From Pseudomonadota bacterium (lineage in GTDB: Bacteria; Pseudomonadota; Alphaproteobacteria; Rhizobiales; Tepidamorphaceae), in contig JAEWYT010000006.1 in the NCBI GenBank assembly GCA_023458595.1, positions 1 through 64,000 on the forward strand: 64,000 bases of DNA, given 5' to 3'. The stretch's first letter is position 1; every line of letters begins with the position of its first letter. This document shows, one piece after another, positions 11,923 through 24,300 of the stretch. Position numbers and translations under genes: made by a program. The notes under the pieces are model-generated. The model did no database searches. It was not told the origin of the DNA and saw only the letters and a list, made by a program, of their open reading frames with translations.

Positions 11923-13288
11923 GCGCGCCGGCCACGCCTCCCGCCGAGCACAGCATCGGCGACGCCCTCAAGGAATCCGCTCTCGCCGCCCTCGTCGCCC
12001 TCGCGCTGGCCGCACCGATCATGGGCCTGCGCACGGTCAGCCAGCCCGGCGGCGGCGGCCTCATCGTCGTAACCGACTGGCCGCTGGTCATATCGGCCGT
12101 GGTCGTCGTGTTCGTCGGGCGCCTGCTGCTCGATCTGTTCGTGTGGCGGAAGATCGTGCGCGTGCCGATCGGCGACAAATGGTTCCGCCTCCCCGGCGGT
12201 CGCCCGATCGCCCATCACGCCGAACGCATCGGCAAGATCATCGGGTCGGCGCTGCTCGCCTTCGCCGTGGCGCTGCCGTTCCTGCCGCTGGCCAACCGCC
12301 ACGTCATGGACCTGTCGATCCTGGTCCTCACATACGTGATGCTCGGCTGGGGCCTGAACATCGTCGTCGGCCTCGCCGGCCTGCTCGATCTGGGCTACGT
12401 CGCCTTCTACGCGGTCGGGGCCTATTCCTACGCCCTGCTCGCCCACTACTTCGATCTGGGCTTCTGGATCTGCCTGCCTCTCGCCGGAATCCTCGCCGCC
12501 TTCTGGGGCATCATCCTCGGATTTCCGGTGCTGCGCCTGCGCGGCGACTATCTCGCCATCGTGACGCTCGCCTTCGGCGAGATCATCCGCGTGGTGCTGC
12601 TGAACTGGTACGATTTCACCAACGGTCCGGACGGCATCTCGGGCATTCCCCGCCCGTCCTTCTTCGGCCTCGAGTTCGAGCGCGGCGAAAACGGCTTCGC
12701 CGCCTTCTTCGGCCTCGACTACTCGCCGATGCACCGCATCGTGTTCCTCTACTACCTGATCCTGGTCCTGGCGCTCATCACCAACTTCGTGACGTTGCGC
12801 CTGCGCCGCCTGCCCGTCGGCCGCGCCTGGGAAGCGCTGCGCGAGGACGAGATCGCCTGCCGCTCGCTCGGCATCAACACGACCAACACCAAGCTGACGG
12901 CGTTCGCGACAGGCGCCATGTTCGGCGGCTTCGCCGGCTCCTTCTTCGCCACCCGCCAGGGCTTCATCAGCCCGGAATCCTTCACCTTCATCGAATCCGC
13001 GCTGATCCTGGCGATCGTCGTGCTCGGCGGCCTCGGCAGCCAGATCGGCGTCGTCATCGCCGCAGTCGTGATGATCGGCGGCCTCGAGTTCCTGCGCGAG
13101 CTGACGTTCCTGAAGGCCGTCTTCGGCGACGATTTCGATCCCACCACCTACCGCATGCTGATCTTCGGCCTCGCCATGGTGGTCATCATGGTCTGGCGGC
13201 CGCGCGGCCTCGTCTCGACGCGACAACCCTCCATCGCGCTCGGCGAGCGCAAGGCGATCTCGGGCGAGTATGTCGGCGAGGGCCACGG

Positions 13289-13292
<4 letters not shown>
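11919..13292 (+). CDS. livM: Branched-chain amino acid-type ABC transporter permease LivM
   Basis: 457 residues, longer than minimal LivM (about 320) because of a roughly 130-residue membrane N-terminal extension of the DUF3382 kind, as in E. coli LivM. The core begins near [20 protein letters not shown] and has [14 protein letters not shown] and [15 protein letters not shown] (the EAA-like coupling loop). It is joined at both ends by ATGA overlaps to livH and livG. It pairs with LivH to form the transmembrane channel. Confidence 0.94.
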
Positions 13293-14934
<1,642 letters not shown>

Positions 14935-14946
14935 GAGGCTTCGTGC

Positions 14947-15306
14947 ATGGGCATTTTGTGGGAAAATTCGCTCGGTGTGTTCCTGCTGGTCACGGTCTTC
15001 CTCGGCTGCGGCGCCGCCTGGCTGTCCGGCCGCGCCATAGCCATGACCTGGCGTCCGGTCTGGCAGGTCTTCCTCTACGCGATCCTGCTGGCGGCTGCAG
15101 TGCGCTTCCTCTATTTCGCGCTGTTCGAGGACACGCTGACGTCGCTCTACTTCTACGTCGTGAACCTGGTGATCCTCCTCGCCGTCGCACTCGCCGGCTA
15201 CCGCGTCACGCGGGTCGGTCAGATGGTTACCCAGTATCGCTGGCTGTATGAGCGGTCCGGCCCCTTCTCGTGGAGAAAGCGCCCCGACGCGCCGGAAACC
15301 ATTTGA
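14947..15306 (+). CDS. Small DUF6867-type membrane protein of the liv operon
   Basis: 119 residues, three hydrophobic segments (near residues 8-25, 40-58 and 68-85), then a basic cytoplasmic tail with VTQYRWLYERSGPFSWRKR. I believe it is the DUF6867 family, which recurs between livF and the binding-protein gene in alphaproteobacteria, but I recall this from memory and cannot check it. It lies 12 bp after livF. Its constant position suggests an accessory subunit or assembly factor of the transporter; no function is established to my knowledge. Confidence 0.75.
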   Translation: MGILWENSLGVFLLVTVFLGCGAAWLSGRAIAMTWRPVWQVFLYAILLAAAVRFLYFALFEDTLTSLYFYVVNLVILLAVALAGYRVTRVGQMVTQYRWLYERSGPFSWRKRPDAPETI

Positions 15307-15428
15307 ACGACTGCGCTACTCTGACCGTGGTTTTTGCCTTTGATCCGTGCCATAAAAATCACAATCGGGCTTGTCCCGGGCAAACCTTGGGGCCGAATCC
15401 GGCCCGATTTCCTGGAGGGAGTAACCTT

Positions 15429-16532
<1,104 letters not shown>

Positions 16533-16558
16533 TCGTCGGCCGTTTTCGGCAGTTCGGA

Positions 16559-16588
16559 AAGCCCGGCCCCGCGCCGGGCTTTCTTTTT
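16559..16588 (+). terminator. Rho-independent terminator of the liv operon
   Basis: AAGCCCGGC (16559-16567) and GCCGGGCTT (16573-16581) form a perfect nine-base stem with loop CCCGC, followed by TCTTTTT. It starts 26 bp after the binding-protein stop. Confidence 0.9.
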
Positions 16589-16612
16589 CCGCACCCGCCC
16601 CGGTCGCCGGCG

Positions 16613-17359
16613 TCAGTCGACCGGGCGCTCCGGGCCGACGCCGTCCAGCATGGCGATCTCCAGCACCAGCTTGCGCCGCACCGCTTCGGCAAAACTCGTT
16701 TCTCCGTCGACCGTGACGACGAAGCTGCCCGGGCCGGCGATGATGCGCGTCGCGAACGCCTCCTCGACGTCGTAGGTCACCGGCCGGCCGCCGCAGTTGC
16801 TGGCCCGGCACAATATCGCCAGGCCGTTGATGGTGACGCCTGCGGCCATCGCCTCCTGGCGGGTCGTCTCGATGGGCGGCCCGCCCCACGAATTGGCGCT
16901 GTCGGCGGAAATGTCGATCACCTTGCGCTGCCCGGCAAAGTCGTTGCCCCCGATCAGCTCGAGGCCCTTCCGGATCGCGCTGCCGATGGCGTTCTGGCCG
17001 AACGCCATGCGTGGCTTCGCGAGGAGTTCGGCGGCGAAAGCCTGCGCGGAAGCCGGACCGTCGATCACCGTCCAGGAAACCACCACTTCCTGAGACGTGC
17101 TGGTGCCCCACTCCACGTAGGTCACGGCGATCCTCTGCAAAAGCCCTCCGGCGATCGCGTTCAGGACCTCGGGATGGGTGATCGCCGCCGCGTAGCCTTC
17201 CCGCTGGAACCGGATCTCGGCGTTGTCGATGGAGCCCGAAGCGTCCGCCAGCAGCACGAGCTCGAGATCGACCTGCTGCTGCGCCGGGACCGCCGAAGGC
17301 ACGAGGACCGCCGTCGCGAGCCCCGCAACTGCCCAGAGTACCGAACGGACGGCCGCCAT
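16613..17359 (-). CDS. DUF1194 (von Willebrand A-like) periplasmic protein
   Basis: 248 residues. A signal peptide (MAAVRSVLWAVAGLATAVL, cleavage near AVPAQ) is followed by VDLELVLLADASGSIDNAE, whose DASGS resembles the metal-ion-dependent adhesion site of von Willebrand A domains. The rest (ISADSANSWGG, LAILCRASNCGG) fits DUF1194, an alphaproteobacterial family of unknown role. GGGGAGG lies upstream of the ATG. It converges on the liv operon and is not part of an obvious operon. A secreted adhesion or binding protein is an inference only. Confidence 0.85.
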   Translation of the reverse strand: MAAVRSVLWAVAGLATAVLVPSAVPAQQQVDLELVLLADASGSIDNAEIRFQREGYAAAITHPEVLNAIAGGLLQRIAVTYVEWGTSTSQEVVVSWTVIDGPASAQAFAAELLAKPRMAFGQNAIGSAIRKGLELIGGNDFAGQRKVIDISADSANSWGGPPIETTRQEAMAAGVTINGLAILCRASNCGGRPVTYDVEEAFATRIIAGPGSFVVTVDGETSFAEAVRRKLVLEIAMLDGVGPERPVD

Positions 17360-17609
17360 GATCTGCCTCCCCGGTGGGACTGTGCCTCAATGGTAGGGAA
17401 AATCGCCGGCGGGACCAGTGCCGCGGAGCGAATTCTCCGATTCTTCGCGCGATCGCCGCCCGGCAACGAATGAAGCACCTCCTTCGCCTCCGGAGGCCGT
17501 TCCGAAATCGCGAAGTCGCCGGGCGGCCGATGGTCGAGGATGACCGGGTCAACGACGGCGAGAACCGGGTGCTGCTGACCAGGCCTCTTTAGGCTCTTGC
17601 ACACATCTC

Positions 17610-17634
17610 ATATCCGGGAGAAAATCCCGAATAT
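17610..17634. promoter_or_regulatory. Inverted repeat overlapping the XRE-cupin start codon, candidate autoregulatory operator
   Basis: ATATCCGGGA (17610-17619) and TCCCGAATAT (17625-17634) match as an inverted repeat at nine of ten positions with a five-base spacer GAAAA. The right arm runs into the ATG at 17633 and the left arm supplies the GGGAG ribosome site. Binding by the encoded regulator would block its own translation or transcription start. Confidence 0.55.
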
Positions 17635-18205
17635 GGAAGAAGCGCTCCTCGACGAGACGTCGATCGACCGCCGCATCGCCCGTCGGCTCAAGGACTTGCG
17701 CGGCGAGCGCGGCTGGGCGCTGGACGACCTGGCGAAGCGGAGCGGCATCAGCCGCGCCACTCTTTCCCGCCTCGAGAACGCCGAGGTGAGCCCCACCGCG
17801 AGCGTCCTCGGCAAGCTCTGTTCGGCCTACGGGCTGACGCTGTCGCGGCTGATGCTGATGGTCGAGGACGATTTTCCGCCCCTCGTCCGCCGCGACGCCC
17901 AGCCCGTCTGGATCGACCCCGCGACGGGATTCCGCCGGCGCATCGTCTCCCCGCCGGCCCGGGCTCTCGCCGGCGAGGCACTGGAATGCACGCTCGGGCC
18001 GGGCACGCACATCGAATACGACGGTCCGCCGCGGCCGGGTCTGGAGCACCACGTCCTGATGCTCGACGGCCGCCTGTCGATCACGGTCGCCGGCCACATC
18101 CACGACCTCGAACAGGGAGACTGCCTGCGCTACCGGCTCTTCGGCCCGAGCGCCTTCGACACGCCCCCCGACGAGGGCGCCCGCTACATCCTCTTCACGG
18201 TTTGA
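17633..18205 (+). CDS. XRE-family regulator with C-terminal cupin domain
   Basis: 190 residues from the ATG at 17633. The N-terminal XRE helix-turn-helix (LDDLAKRSGISRATLSRLE, then EVSPTASVLGKLCSAYGLTL) is followed from about residue 105 by a cupin sensor domain (GTHIEYDGPPRPGLEHHVLMLDG is its core). Such regulators sense small metabolites and often repress neighbouring genes. A TTG start 36 bases upstream is possible but would lie within the operator-like repeat. The acetyltransferase gene follows 4 bp later, so the two are co-transcribed. Confidence 0.9.
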   Translation: MEEALLDETSIDRRIARRLKDLRGERGWALDDLAKRSGISRATLSRLENAEVSPTASVLGKLCSAYGLTLSRLMLMVEDDFPPLVRRDAQPVWIDPATGFRRRIVSPPARALAGEALECTLGPGTHIEYDGPPRPGLEHHVLMLDGRLSITVAGHIHDLEQGDCLRYRLFGPSAFDTPPDEGARYILFTV

Positions 18206-18209
18206 CGCC

Positions 18210-18734
18210 ATGACGACCGATATCGCCGTCTTCTCCGCCGACGACCTCGAAGCCGACATCGAGGCGCTCGGCGCCCTGCTCCACGCCTGCGTCCTCGCCG
18301 GCGCCAACGTCAACTTCGTCCTGCCGTTCTCGCAGGAGGACGCCGAGGCGTTCTGGCGGGCCAGGGTCGTGCCGGACCTGCGCGGCGGCGGCCGCATCAT
18401 GTGGGTCGCCCGCGCCGGCGGCCGGATCGCCGGCTCGGTCCAGCTCGACATCGACACCCCGCCGAACCAGCCGCACCGGGCGGAGGTGAACAAGCTGCTC
18501 GTCCACCCCGAGTTCCGCCGCCGGGGTATCGCCACGGCGCTGATGGCGACGCTGCACGCCTGCGCCGAGGACCTCGGCCGCACGCTCATCACGCTGGACA
18601 CGCGCACCGGCGATTTCGCCGAGCCGCTCTATTCCTCGCTCGGCTACCGGACGGCGGGCATCATCCCCGATTTCTGCCTCGATCCGATCGAGGATCGACT
18701 CCACCCGACCACGTTCATGTACAAGGTGCTCTGA
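18210..18734 (+). CDS. GNAT family N-acetyltransferase
   Basis: 174 residues. The acetyl-CoA binding motif is VNKLLVHPEFRRRGIATAL near residue 95, and the C-terminal LYSSLGYRTAGIIPDF is the usual GNAT end. It is translationally close to the XRE-cupin regulator, a pairing that is common in alphaproteobacteria and suggests the regulator controls the enzyme. The acceptor substrate cannot be told. Confidence 0.88.
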   Translation: MTTDIAVFSADDLEADIEALGALLHACVLAGANVNFVLPFSQEDAEAFWRARVVPDLRGGGRIMWVARAGGRIAGSVQLDIDTPPNQPHRAEVNKLLVHPEFRRRGIATALMATLHACAEDLGRTLITLDTRTGDFAEPLYSSLGYRTAGIIPDFCLDPIEDRLHPTTFMYKVL

Positions 18735-18797
18735 GGGCCGCCCGCCCTGCCTGCGAATCCGCTGTAAGTTCCCCGCTCAAGCACCGGAAACGACTCG

Positions 18798-19802
18798 ATG
18801 ATCCCCGGCCCCCGCAATCTGCTGACCGATGTTCCCGGCCTTCTGGTCGGCCACGCCGACGACGACGCGCTCATGTCCGGCACGACCGTCGTGCTCTGCG
18901 ATCGGGCGACGACGGCCTCCGTCGACGTGCGCGGCGGCGGGCCCGGCACGCGCGATACCGAGCTCCTGAATCCGGAAATGACCGTCCCCGGCGTCGACGC
19001 CGTGGTGATCTCCGGCGGCTCGGCCTACGGGCTCGACGCCGCGTCCGGCGTTCAGGCCTGGCTGCGCGACAAGGGCCGCGGCTTTCCGGTCGGCCCGGTC
19101 ACGGTGCCGATCGTGCCGCAGGCGATCCTGTTCGACCTCCTGAACGGCGGCGACAAGGACTGGGGCAGATACCCGCCCTATCGCGACTTCGGATGGTCGG
19201 CCTGCGATCGCGCCGGCGTCGACTTTCCCATCGGCTCGGTCGGCGCGGGGCTCGGTTGCACGACGGCGCGCCATCGCGGCGGCCTGGGGTCGGCTTCCCT
19301 CGTCACCGAGGACGGCTTCACCATCGGCGCGATCGTCGCCGTCAATTGCGTCGGCCGCGCGACCATCGGCGACGGCCCGCACTTCTGGGCCGGCGGCTGG
19401 GAGGCCGGCGACGAGTTCGGCGGCCTCGGCCTGCCCGCCCGGATCGACGAGGAAGCGCTGAAGCCCCGCTCCAAGCTCGACGCCCTGTCCGCGACGACGC
19501 CTGCGCTGGTCGCGACCGACGCGATCCTGACAAAGGCCGAGGCGAAGCGCCTCGCGGTGATGGCGCAGGACGGCATGGCCCGCGCCATCCATCCCGTCCA
19601 CACGCCGCTCGACGGCGACACGGTGTTCGCGCTGGCGACGGGCAGGAAGGTGATGACGGACCCGGTCCTCGACATGGTCCGCATCGGCGCCGCCGCCGCC
19701 CGCTGCCTGTCGCGCGCGATCGCCCGCGCCGTCTACGAGGCGGGCCGGGACGGCCGCGGGCCCAGGGACTGGCCCGCGTATCGCGACGCGTTTCCGCGCT
19801 AG
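18798..19802 (+). CDS. P1 family (DmpA-like) self-processing peptidase
   Basis: 334 residues, the size of the S58/DmpA family of N-terminal-nucleophile hydrolases. GLLVGHADDD, VDVRGGGPGTRDTELL and ISGGSAYGLDAASGV are family hallmarks. SATTPALVATDAILTKAEA near residue 235 contains the expected autocleavage region that frees a catalytic Thr or Ser. The family includes D-aminopeptidases and 6-aminohexanoate oligomer hydrolase; specificity is unknown here. The stop overlaps the convergent AraC gene by four bases. Confidence 0.87.
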   Translation: MIPGPRNLLTDVPGLLVGHADDDALMSGTTVVLCDRATTASVDVRGGGPGTRDTELLNPEMTVPGVDAVVISGGSAYGLDAASGVQAWLRDKGRGFPVGPVTVPIVPQAILFDLLNGGDKDWGRYPPYRDFGWSACDRAGVDFPIGSVGAGLGCTTARHRGGLGSASLVTEDGFTIGAIVAVNCVGRATIGDGPHFWAGGWEAGDEFGGLGLPARIDEEALKPRSKLDALSATTPALVATDAILTKAEAKRLAVMAQDGMARAIHPVHTPLDGDTVFALATGRKVMTDPVLDMVRIGAAAARCLSRAIARAVYEAGRDGRGPRDWPAYRDAFPR

Positions 19803-20677
19803 GAAGCCGGAGCGCCCCTCGCCGCCGCCCCGCAGATCGTCCGCCACCGGCCGGGCGACATCCCGTAGGCGCGCTTGAACTGCCGCGTCATATGGCTCTG
19901 GTCGGAGAAACCGCTGTCGGCCGCGCAATCGGCGAGCGGCAGTCCGGACGCGATCGCAGCTCGCGCGGCATCGAGCCTGCGCATCGTCAGATAACGGTAG
20001 GGGCTCGTCCCGAAGCCGGACCGGAACTGCCGGGCGAGCGCAAAGCGGTCGAGGCCGGCGACCGACTCGAGCTCCGAGGAATGCACCACCCGCCGGAAGT
20101 TCGCGTCGAGATACGAACGCACCCGCTTCATCGCCGCGGCGCATGCCGGCTGCAGCGGCCTTGCCCGCGCCGCCGAAGGATCGAGCCTGAGCAGTTCCTC
20201 GGCGACGGACAGGAGGATCTGGTCGGATTCGAGCGGTTCCGGCGGACGGTCGAAATCCTCGAAGGCCCGACGGATCGCCGCGACCAGCCGCTCGTCCGTC
20301 GATACCGCCGAGGACACGAAAGGAAGCGCGGCAGCCCGCTCGCCCAGCGCGTCGCGGACGGCGCCCGGCGCGATGTAGAGCATGCGGTAGAGGAAGCCTT
20401 CCTCGACGGCCGCCCGGCCGTTGTGGACTTCGTCGGGGTGCAGGACCATGGCGTTTCCGGAGGCGCTGGCGGCCCGCGCGCCGCGATACTCGAATGCCTG
20501 CACGCCGGTGACGGTGTAGCCGACCGCGTAGGTGTCGTGCCGGTGCGGATCGTAGGCATGCCCGGAAAAGTACGCCTCGATCCGCTCGATCCCGCCCGAT
20601 CGCGGCCCGCTGCGGACCCAGTCGCCCGGCGACGGCCCGCACAATCCTTCAAGACGAACCGCGGAGGTTCCGGTCAT
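19799..20677 (-). CDS. AraC family transcriptional regulator with N-terminal cupin
   Basis: 292 residues from the ATG at 20677. The N-terminal AraC ligand-binding cupin shows GIERIEAYFSGHAYDPHRHD. The C-terminal double helix-turn-helix begins near VRSYLDANFRRVVHSSELES and ends with ADCAADSGFSDQSHMTRQFK and RAYGMSPGRWR. No Shine-Dalgarno precedes the ATG, and the start lies nine bases from the divergent DUF2000 start, so a leaderless transcript is likely. Longer frames upstream would run across the DUF2000 gene and are rejected. Confidence 0.88.
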   Translation of the reverse strand: MTGTSAVRLEGLCGPSPGDWVRSGPRSGGIERIEAYFSGHAYDPHRHDTYAVGYTVTGVQAFEYRGARAASASGNAMVLHPDEVHNGRAAVEEGFLYRMLYIAPGAVRDALGERAAALPFVSSAVSTDERLVAAIRRAFEDFDRPPEPLESDQILLSVAEELLRLDPSAARARPLQPACAAAMKRVRSYLDANFRRVVHSSELESVAGLDRFALARQFRSGFGTSPYRYLTMRRLDAARAAIASGLPLADCAADSGFSDQSHMTRQFKRAYGMSPGRWRTICGAAARGAPAS

Positions 20678-20686
20678 GGTCGGCCC

Positions 20687-21097
20687 ATGAACTATGAAAC
20701 GAAGATAGCCATCGTTGTACGCGACGACCTCCCCGTATGGCAAAAGCTCAATGTCGCCTGCTTCCTCTCCGGCGGCATCGTCGGCGCCTATCCCGAGACG
20801 ATCGGCGAGCCCTACCGCGACGCCAGCGGCGTCGACTACGGTCCGATGATCCGCCAGCCGGCGATGGTGTTCGCCGGATCGGGCGACGACCTGAAGAAGG
20901 TCCTGCAACGGGCGCTTGGCCGGGGCCTGGAGCCCTCGGTGTTCACGCTCGACCTGTTCTCGACCATGAACGACGCCGCCAACCGCGCCGCGGTCGCGGC
21001 CGTAGCGACGGACGACCTCGATCTCGCGGGCCTGAGCCTCTACGGCGACCGCAAGGCGATCGACAAGGTGATCAAGGGCCTGAAGCTGCACCCGTGA
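20687..21097 (+). CDS. DUF2000 domain-containing protein
   Basis: 136 residues from the ATG at 20687. MNYETKIAIVVRDDLPVWQK is the standard start of DUF2000, and the body (AYPETIGEPYRDASGVDYGP, MIRQPAMVFAG) matches the family, which has a peptidyl-tRNA hydrolase 2-like fold and no settled function. It is divergent from the AraC regulator with nine bases between start codons, so the regulator probably controls it. It has no close ribosome-binding site (GGAGG is about 18 bases away). Confidence 0.87.
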   Translation: MNYETKIAIVVRDDLPVWQKLNVACFLSGGIVGAYPETIGEPYRDASGVDYGPMIRQPAMVFAGSGDDLKKVLQRALGRGLEPSVFTLDLFSTMNDAANRAAVAAVATDDLDLAGLSLYGDRKAIDKVIKGLKLHP

Positions 21098-21123
21098 GGG
21101 GCGCCCCGCCTGCCCCCGCCAGC

Positions 21124-21197
21124 GTCATTGCCGGGCCCGACCCGGCAATCTCCCGCACCGCCCGCGATGAGATCTCCGGGTGAAGTCCGGGGATGAC
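21124..21197. repeat. Intergenic palindromic repeat, GTCATTGCCGGG...GATGAC type
   Basis: The segment begins GTCATTGCCGGG and ends GGGGATGAC. Inside it, ATTGCCGGG and CCCGGCAAT form a perfect nine-base hairpin. This is the pattern of dispersed intergenic repeats in many alphaproteobacteria, in which a GTCAT/ATGAC outer pair encloses smaller hairpins. It lies between the DUF2000 stop and a second repeat. Confidence 0.6.
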
Positions 21198-21230
21198 GGT
21201 GGCTGAAGTAGCGCCGTCCCACTTGCTCCG

Positions 21231-21313
21231 CTCATTCCCGCGAAGGCGGGAATCCAGAGCGACACGCGAGGGCCATGCCTCAAGCGCTGGGCTCCCGCCT
21301 TCTCGGGAGCGAG
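21231..21313. repeat. Compound palindromic repeat with two compensating hairpins
   Basis: The left arm (21231-21257) contains the hairpin ATTCCCGC-GAAG-GCGGGAAT. The right arm (21287-21313) contains GCTCCCG-CCTTCT-CGGGAGC. The two arms are also inverted repeats of each other at 22 of 27 positions, and four of the five differences (AT against GC) keep each local hairpin paired. This REP-like structure lies just downstream of the indolepyruvate oxidoreductase stop and could also end that transcript. Confidence 0.6.
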
Positions 21314-21338
21314 CGGGGGATGAGGCTGCGCCCCGCCC

Positions 21339-24300
21339 CTACTCCGCAGCCTCCAGCACCGGGCCTTTCAGGGCGGACGGGGCGTTCCAGCGCTTCATCA
21401 GGCCGTCGTGGCGCTTCTTCGCCTTCTCGATGTTCGCCGCCTTCACCGGCCCGAAGCCGCGGATCATGTCTGGAACCTTCGCAATCTCGACGGCAAGGCT
21501 GAGGCTCTTCGTATCGAGCCGGCCGGCGAGCGTCGCGAGCGTCGCCTCGAACCCGGCGACGAGCGCCCGCTCCTCGCGCCGCTCGGACGTATGGCCGAAC
21601 GGATCGGCCCAGGTGCCCCGCATGCCCTTCAGCTTCGACAGTACCCGGAAGACCGGGAAGATCCATGGACCGAAAGTGATCTTGGCCGGCCGGCCGGTGC
21701 GCGGGTCGGTGCGGGCGAGCAGCGGCGGGGCGAGCTTGACGGAGACCCTGCCGCCCGCCTGGAACTGCCGTTCGAGCGTCTCGCGGAACTCCGGCGCGGC
21801 GTAGAGCCGGGCGACCTCGTACTCGTCCTTGTAGGCCATCAGCCTGAAGAGCGACTCCGCCGCCTGCCGGGTGAGCCTCAGGTCGGAAACCTTCAGCTTC
21901 TCCTCGGCCGCGCGGACCCTGGCGACCGACTGCAGGAAGCGCTCGGCATAGGCCTCGTCCTGATAGGCGATCAGTTCCTTCGCCAGGAACACGATGCGCG
22001 CGTCAAGCGGCGTGTCGGCGGGCTTCGCCGGGCTTTCGAGGAGGCCGGCGAACAGTTCCGGCCGCGCCGCGAGCAGCCGGCCGGCGGCGAAGGCGAGGAG
22101 ATTGGCCTTGACGGCCGCGCCGTTCAGCCGGACCGCCTGCTCGATCGCCTTGCGGCGGATCGGGAGGACGCCCTTCTGCCAGGCGAAGCCGACCAGCATC
22201 ATGTTGGCGAAGATCGTGTCGCCGAGCGCGGTCTCGGCGATACGGGCGATCGCCGCCTCGCTCGTCCCCTTCACCGCCTCGCGAAGGGTGCGGGCGATCT
22301 TGAAGCCGTTGAAGCTCTGCACCTGGTGCATGACGAACTCGGCCGTCGGCGCGACGTCGGTGTTGAGGATCGCCGTGGTGCGGTCGGGGGCGCACAAGCT
22401 GAGCGCCTCCGCCCCGCCGGCGACGACGAGGTCGGCGGCGAGCAGCACGTCGAGCGCGCCGACGGGCACGCGCGGGCCCTCGATCGCGACGTCGCGCGCG
22501 GCCAGACGCACATGCGAGGTGACCGGACCGTTCTTCTGGGCGAGCCCCGTCATGTCGAGCGTGGTGGCGTTGAGGCCGTCGAGATGGGCGGCGGACGCGA
22601 TCACCGCCGACGTGGTGGTGACGCCCATGCCGCCGATGCCGGTGAGCAGCATGTTGACCGGCGCCGCACCGATCTCGAATTCGGGCTCGGACAGCTCCGC
22701 GGCGAGCGCGGCGATGTCGAAATCCGCCCCTTCCGCCCTGCGCGGCTCGGCGCCCGTCACCTCGACGAAGCTCGGGCAGAAGCCCTTCACGCAGGAGAAG
22801 TCCTTGTTGCAGCTCGACTGGTTGATGCGGCGCTTCTCGCCGAATTCGGTCTGAAGCGGCTCCACCGAGATGCAGTTCGACTGCACCGAGCAGTCGCCGC
22901 AGGCCTCGCAGACGCGCGGGTTGATGAACACCCGCATGTCAGGGTTCTCGTACTTGCCCTGCTTGCGGCGGCGGCGCTTCTCGGCCGCGCAGGTCTGGTC
23001 GAAGACGATGACGGAGACGCCCGGGAACGTCGCGAGTTCCTCCTGCGTCTCGTTCAGCTCGTCGCGGTGCTTCAGAGGCACGCCGGCGGGGAGGTCGGCG
23101 GGCGAATAGAGTTGCGGCCGCTCGGAGAGGAGCACGACGCGCTCGACACCCTCCGCCTTCACCTGGGCCAGAAGCCGGCGCACGTCGAGCGGGCCGTCGT
23201 GGGTCTGGCCGCCGGTCATGGCGACGGCGTCGTTGAACAGGATCTTGTAGGTGATCGGCGCCTTTGCCGCGACCGCGGCGCGGATCGCCAGGATGCCGGA
23301 GTGGAAGTAGGTGCCGTCGCCGAGATTGACGAAGACGTGGCGGTCCCTGGAGAACGGGAACTGGCCGAGCCAGGAGGCGCCCTCCCCGCCCATCGCGATC
23401 AGGCCGTCGGTGGTGCGGCCGTTGATCTCGGTCATCGCGTGGCAGCCGATGCCCGGCAGCGACCGCGACCCCTCGGGCGTCACGGTCGACGTCGAGTGCG
23501 GGCAGCCCGAGCAGAAATAGGGAGAGCGGCTGGCGTCGGTGGCGTTCTCCTCGCCCCAGGCCTGGCGGGCGGCGAGGCGCTTCGCCCCCTCCTCCATCTC
23601 CGCCCTGCGGGCGGCCTTCGGCAGGAACGCGATCAGCGCCGGGGCGACCTCGGCGGGGCCGCACTCGCGGATCTCCGGCAGGAAGGAGCGCCCGTCCGGC
23701 AGGCTCTTGCCGTAGATCTCGGGCCGATCGCCGGCGGCCCAGTGGAACATCAGGTCCTTGAGCTGCGGCTCGATCACCGCGCGTTTGTGCTCGACCACCA
23801 TCAGCCGCTCGAGGCCGCGGGCGAACTCCGAGATCGCCTCCGGCTCCAGCGGCCAGGGCATGGCGACCTTGAAGACGGCAAGGCCGATCTCGCGGGCGAC
23901 GTCCTCGGTGATCCCCAGGAGGTCGAGCGTCTGGCGCAGGTCGCGATAGGCCTTGCCGGTGGTGACGATGCCGAAGCGCGGCGTATCGGAGCCGAACACC
24001 TTGCGGTCGAGCCTGTTGGCGCGGACATAGGCCTTTGCGGCGGGGAGCCTGAGGTTCCGTGTCAGCACCTCGGTCGCGTGACGGGTGCCGAGCTGCAGCG
24101 GCGCGTTGAGATCGGCGGCCTGGCGCGGATCGGCATGATCGAGCGGGCGGCGGATCGACAGCCGGCCCGGGTCGACGTCGACGACCCCTGAGGAATCCAT
24201 CGTGTCGGCGAGCGCGATCAGCGCCACCCACAGGCCGGCGTAGCGCGACATCGCGATGCCGTGCAGGCCGTAGTCGAGCACGTCCTGCAGGTCGGAGGGA

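Noticed and set aside
17597..17632. TTG start for the XRE-cupin gene
   Set aside because: No ribosome site; the ATG at 17633 begins the usual domain start.
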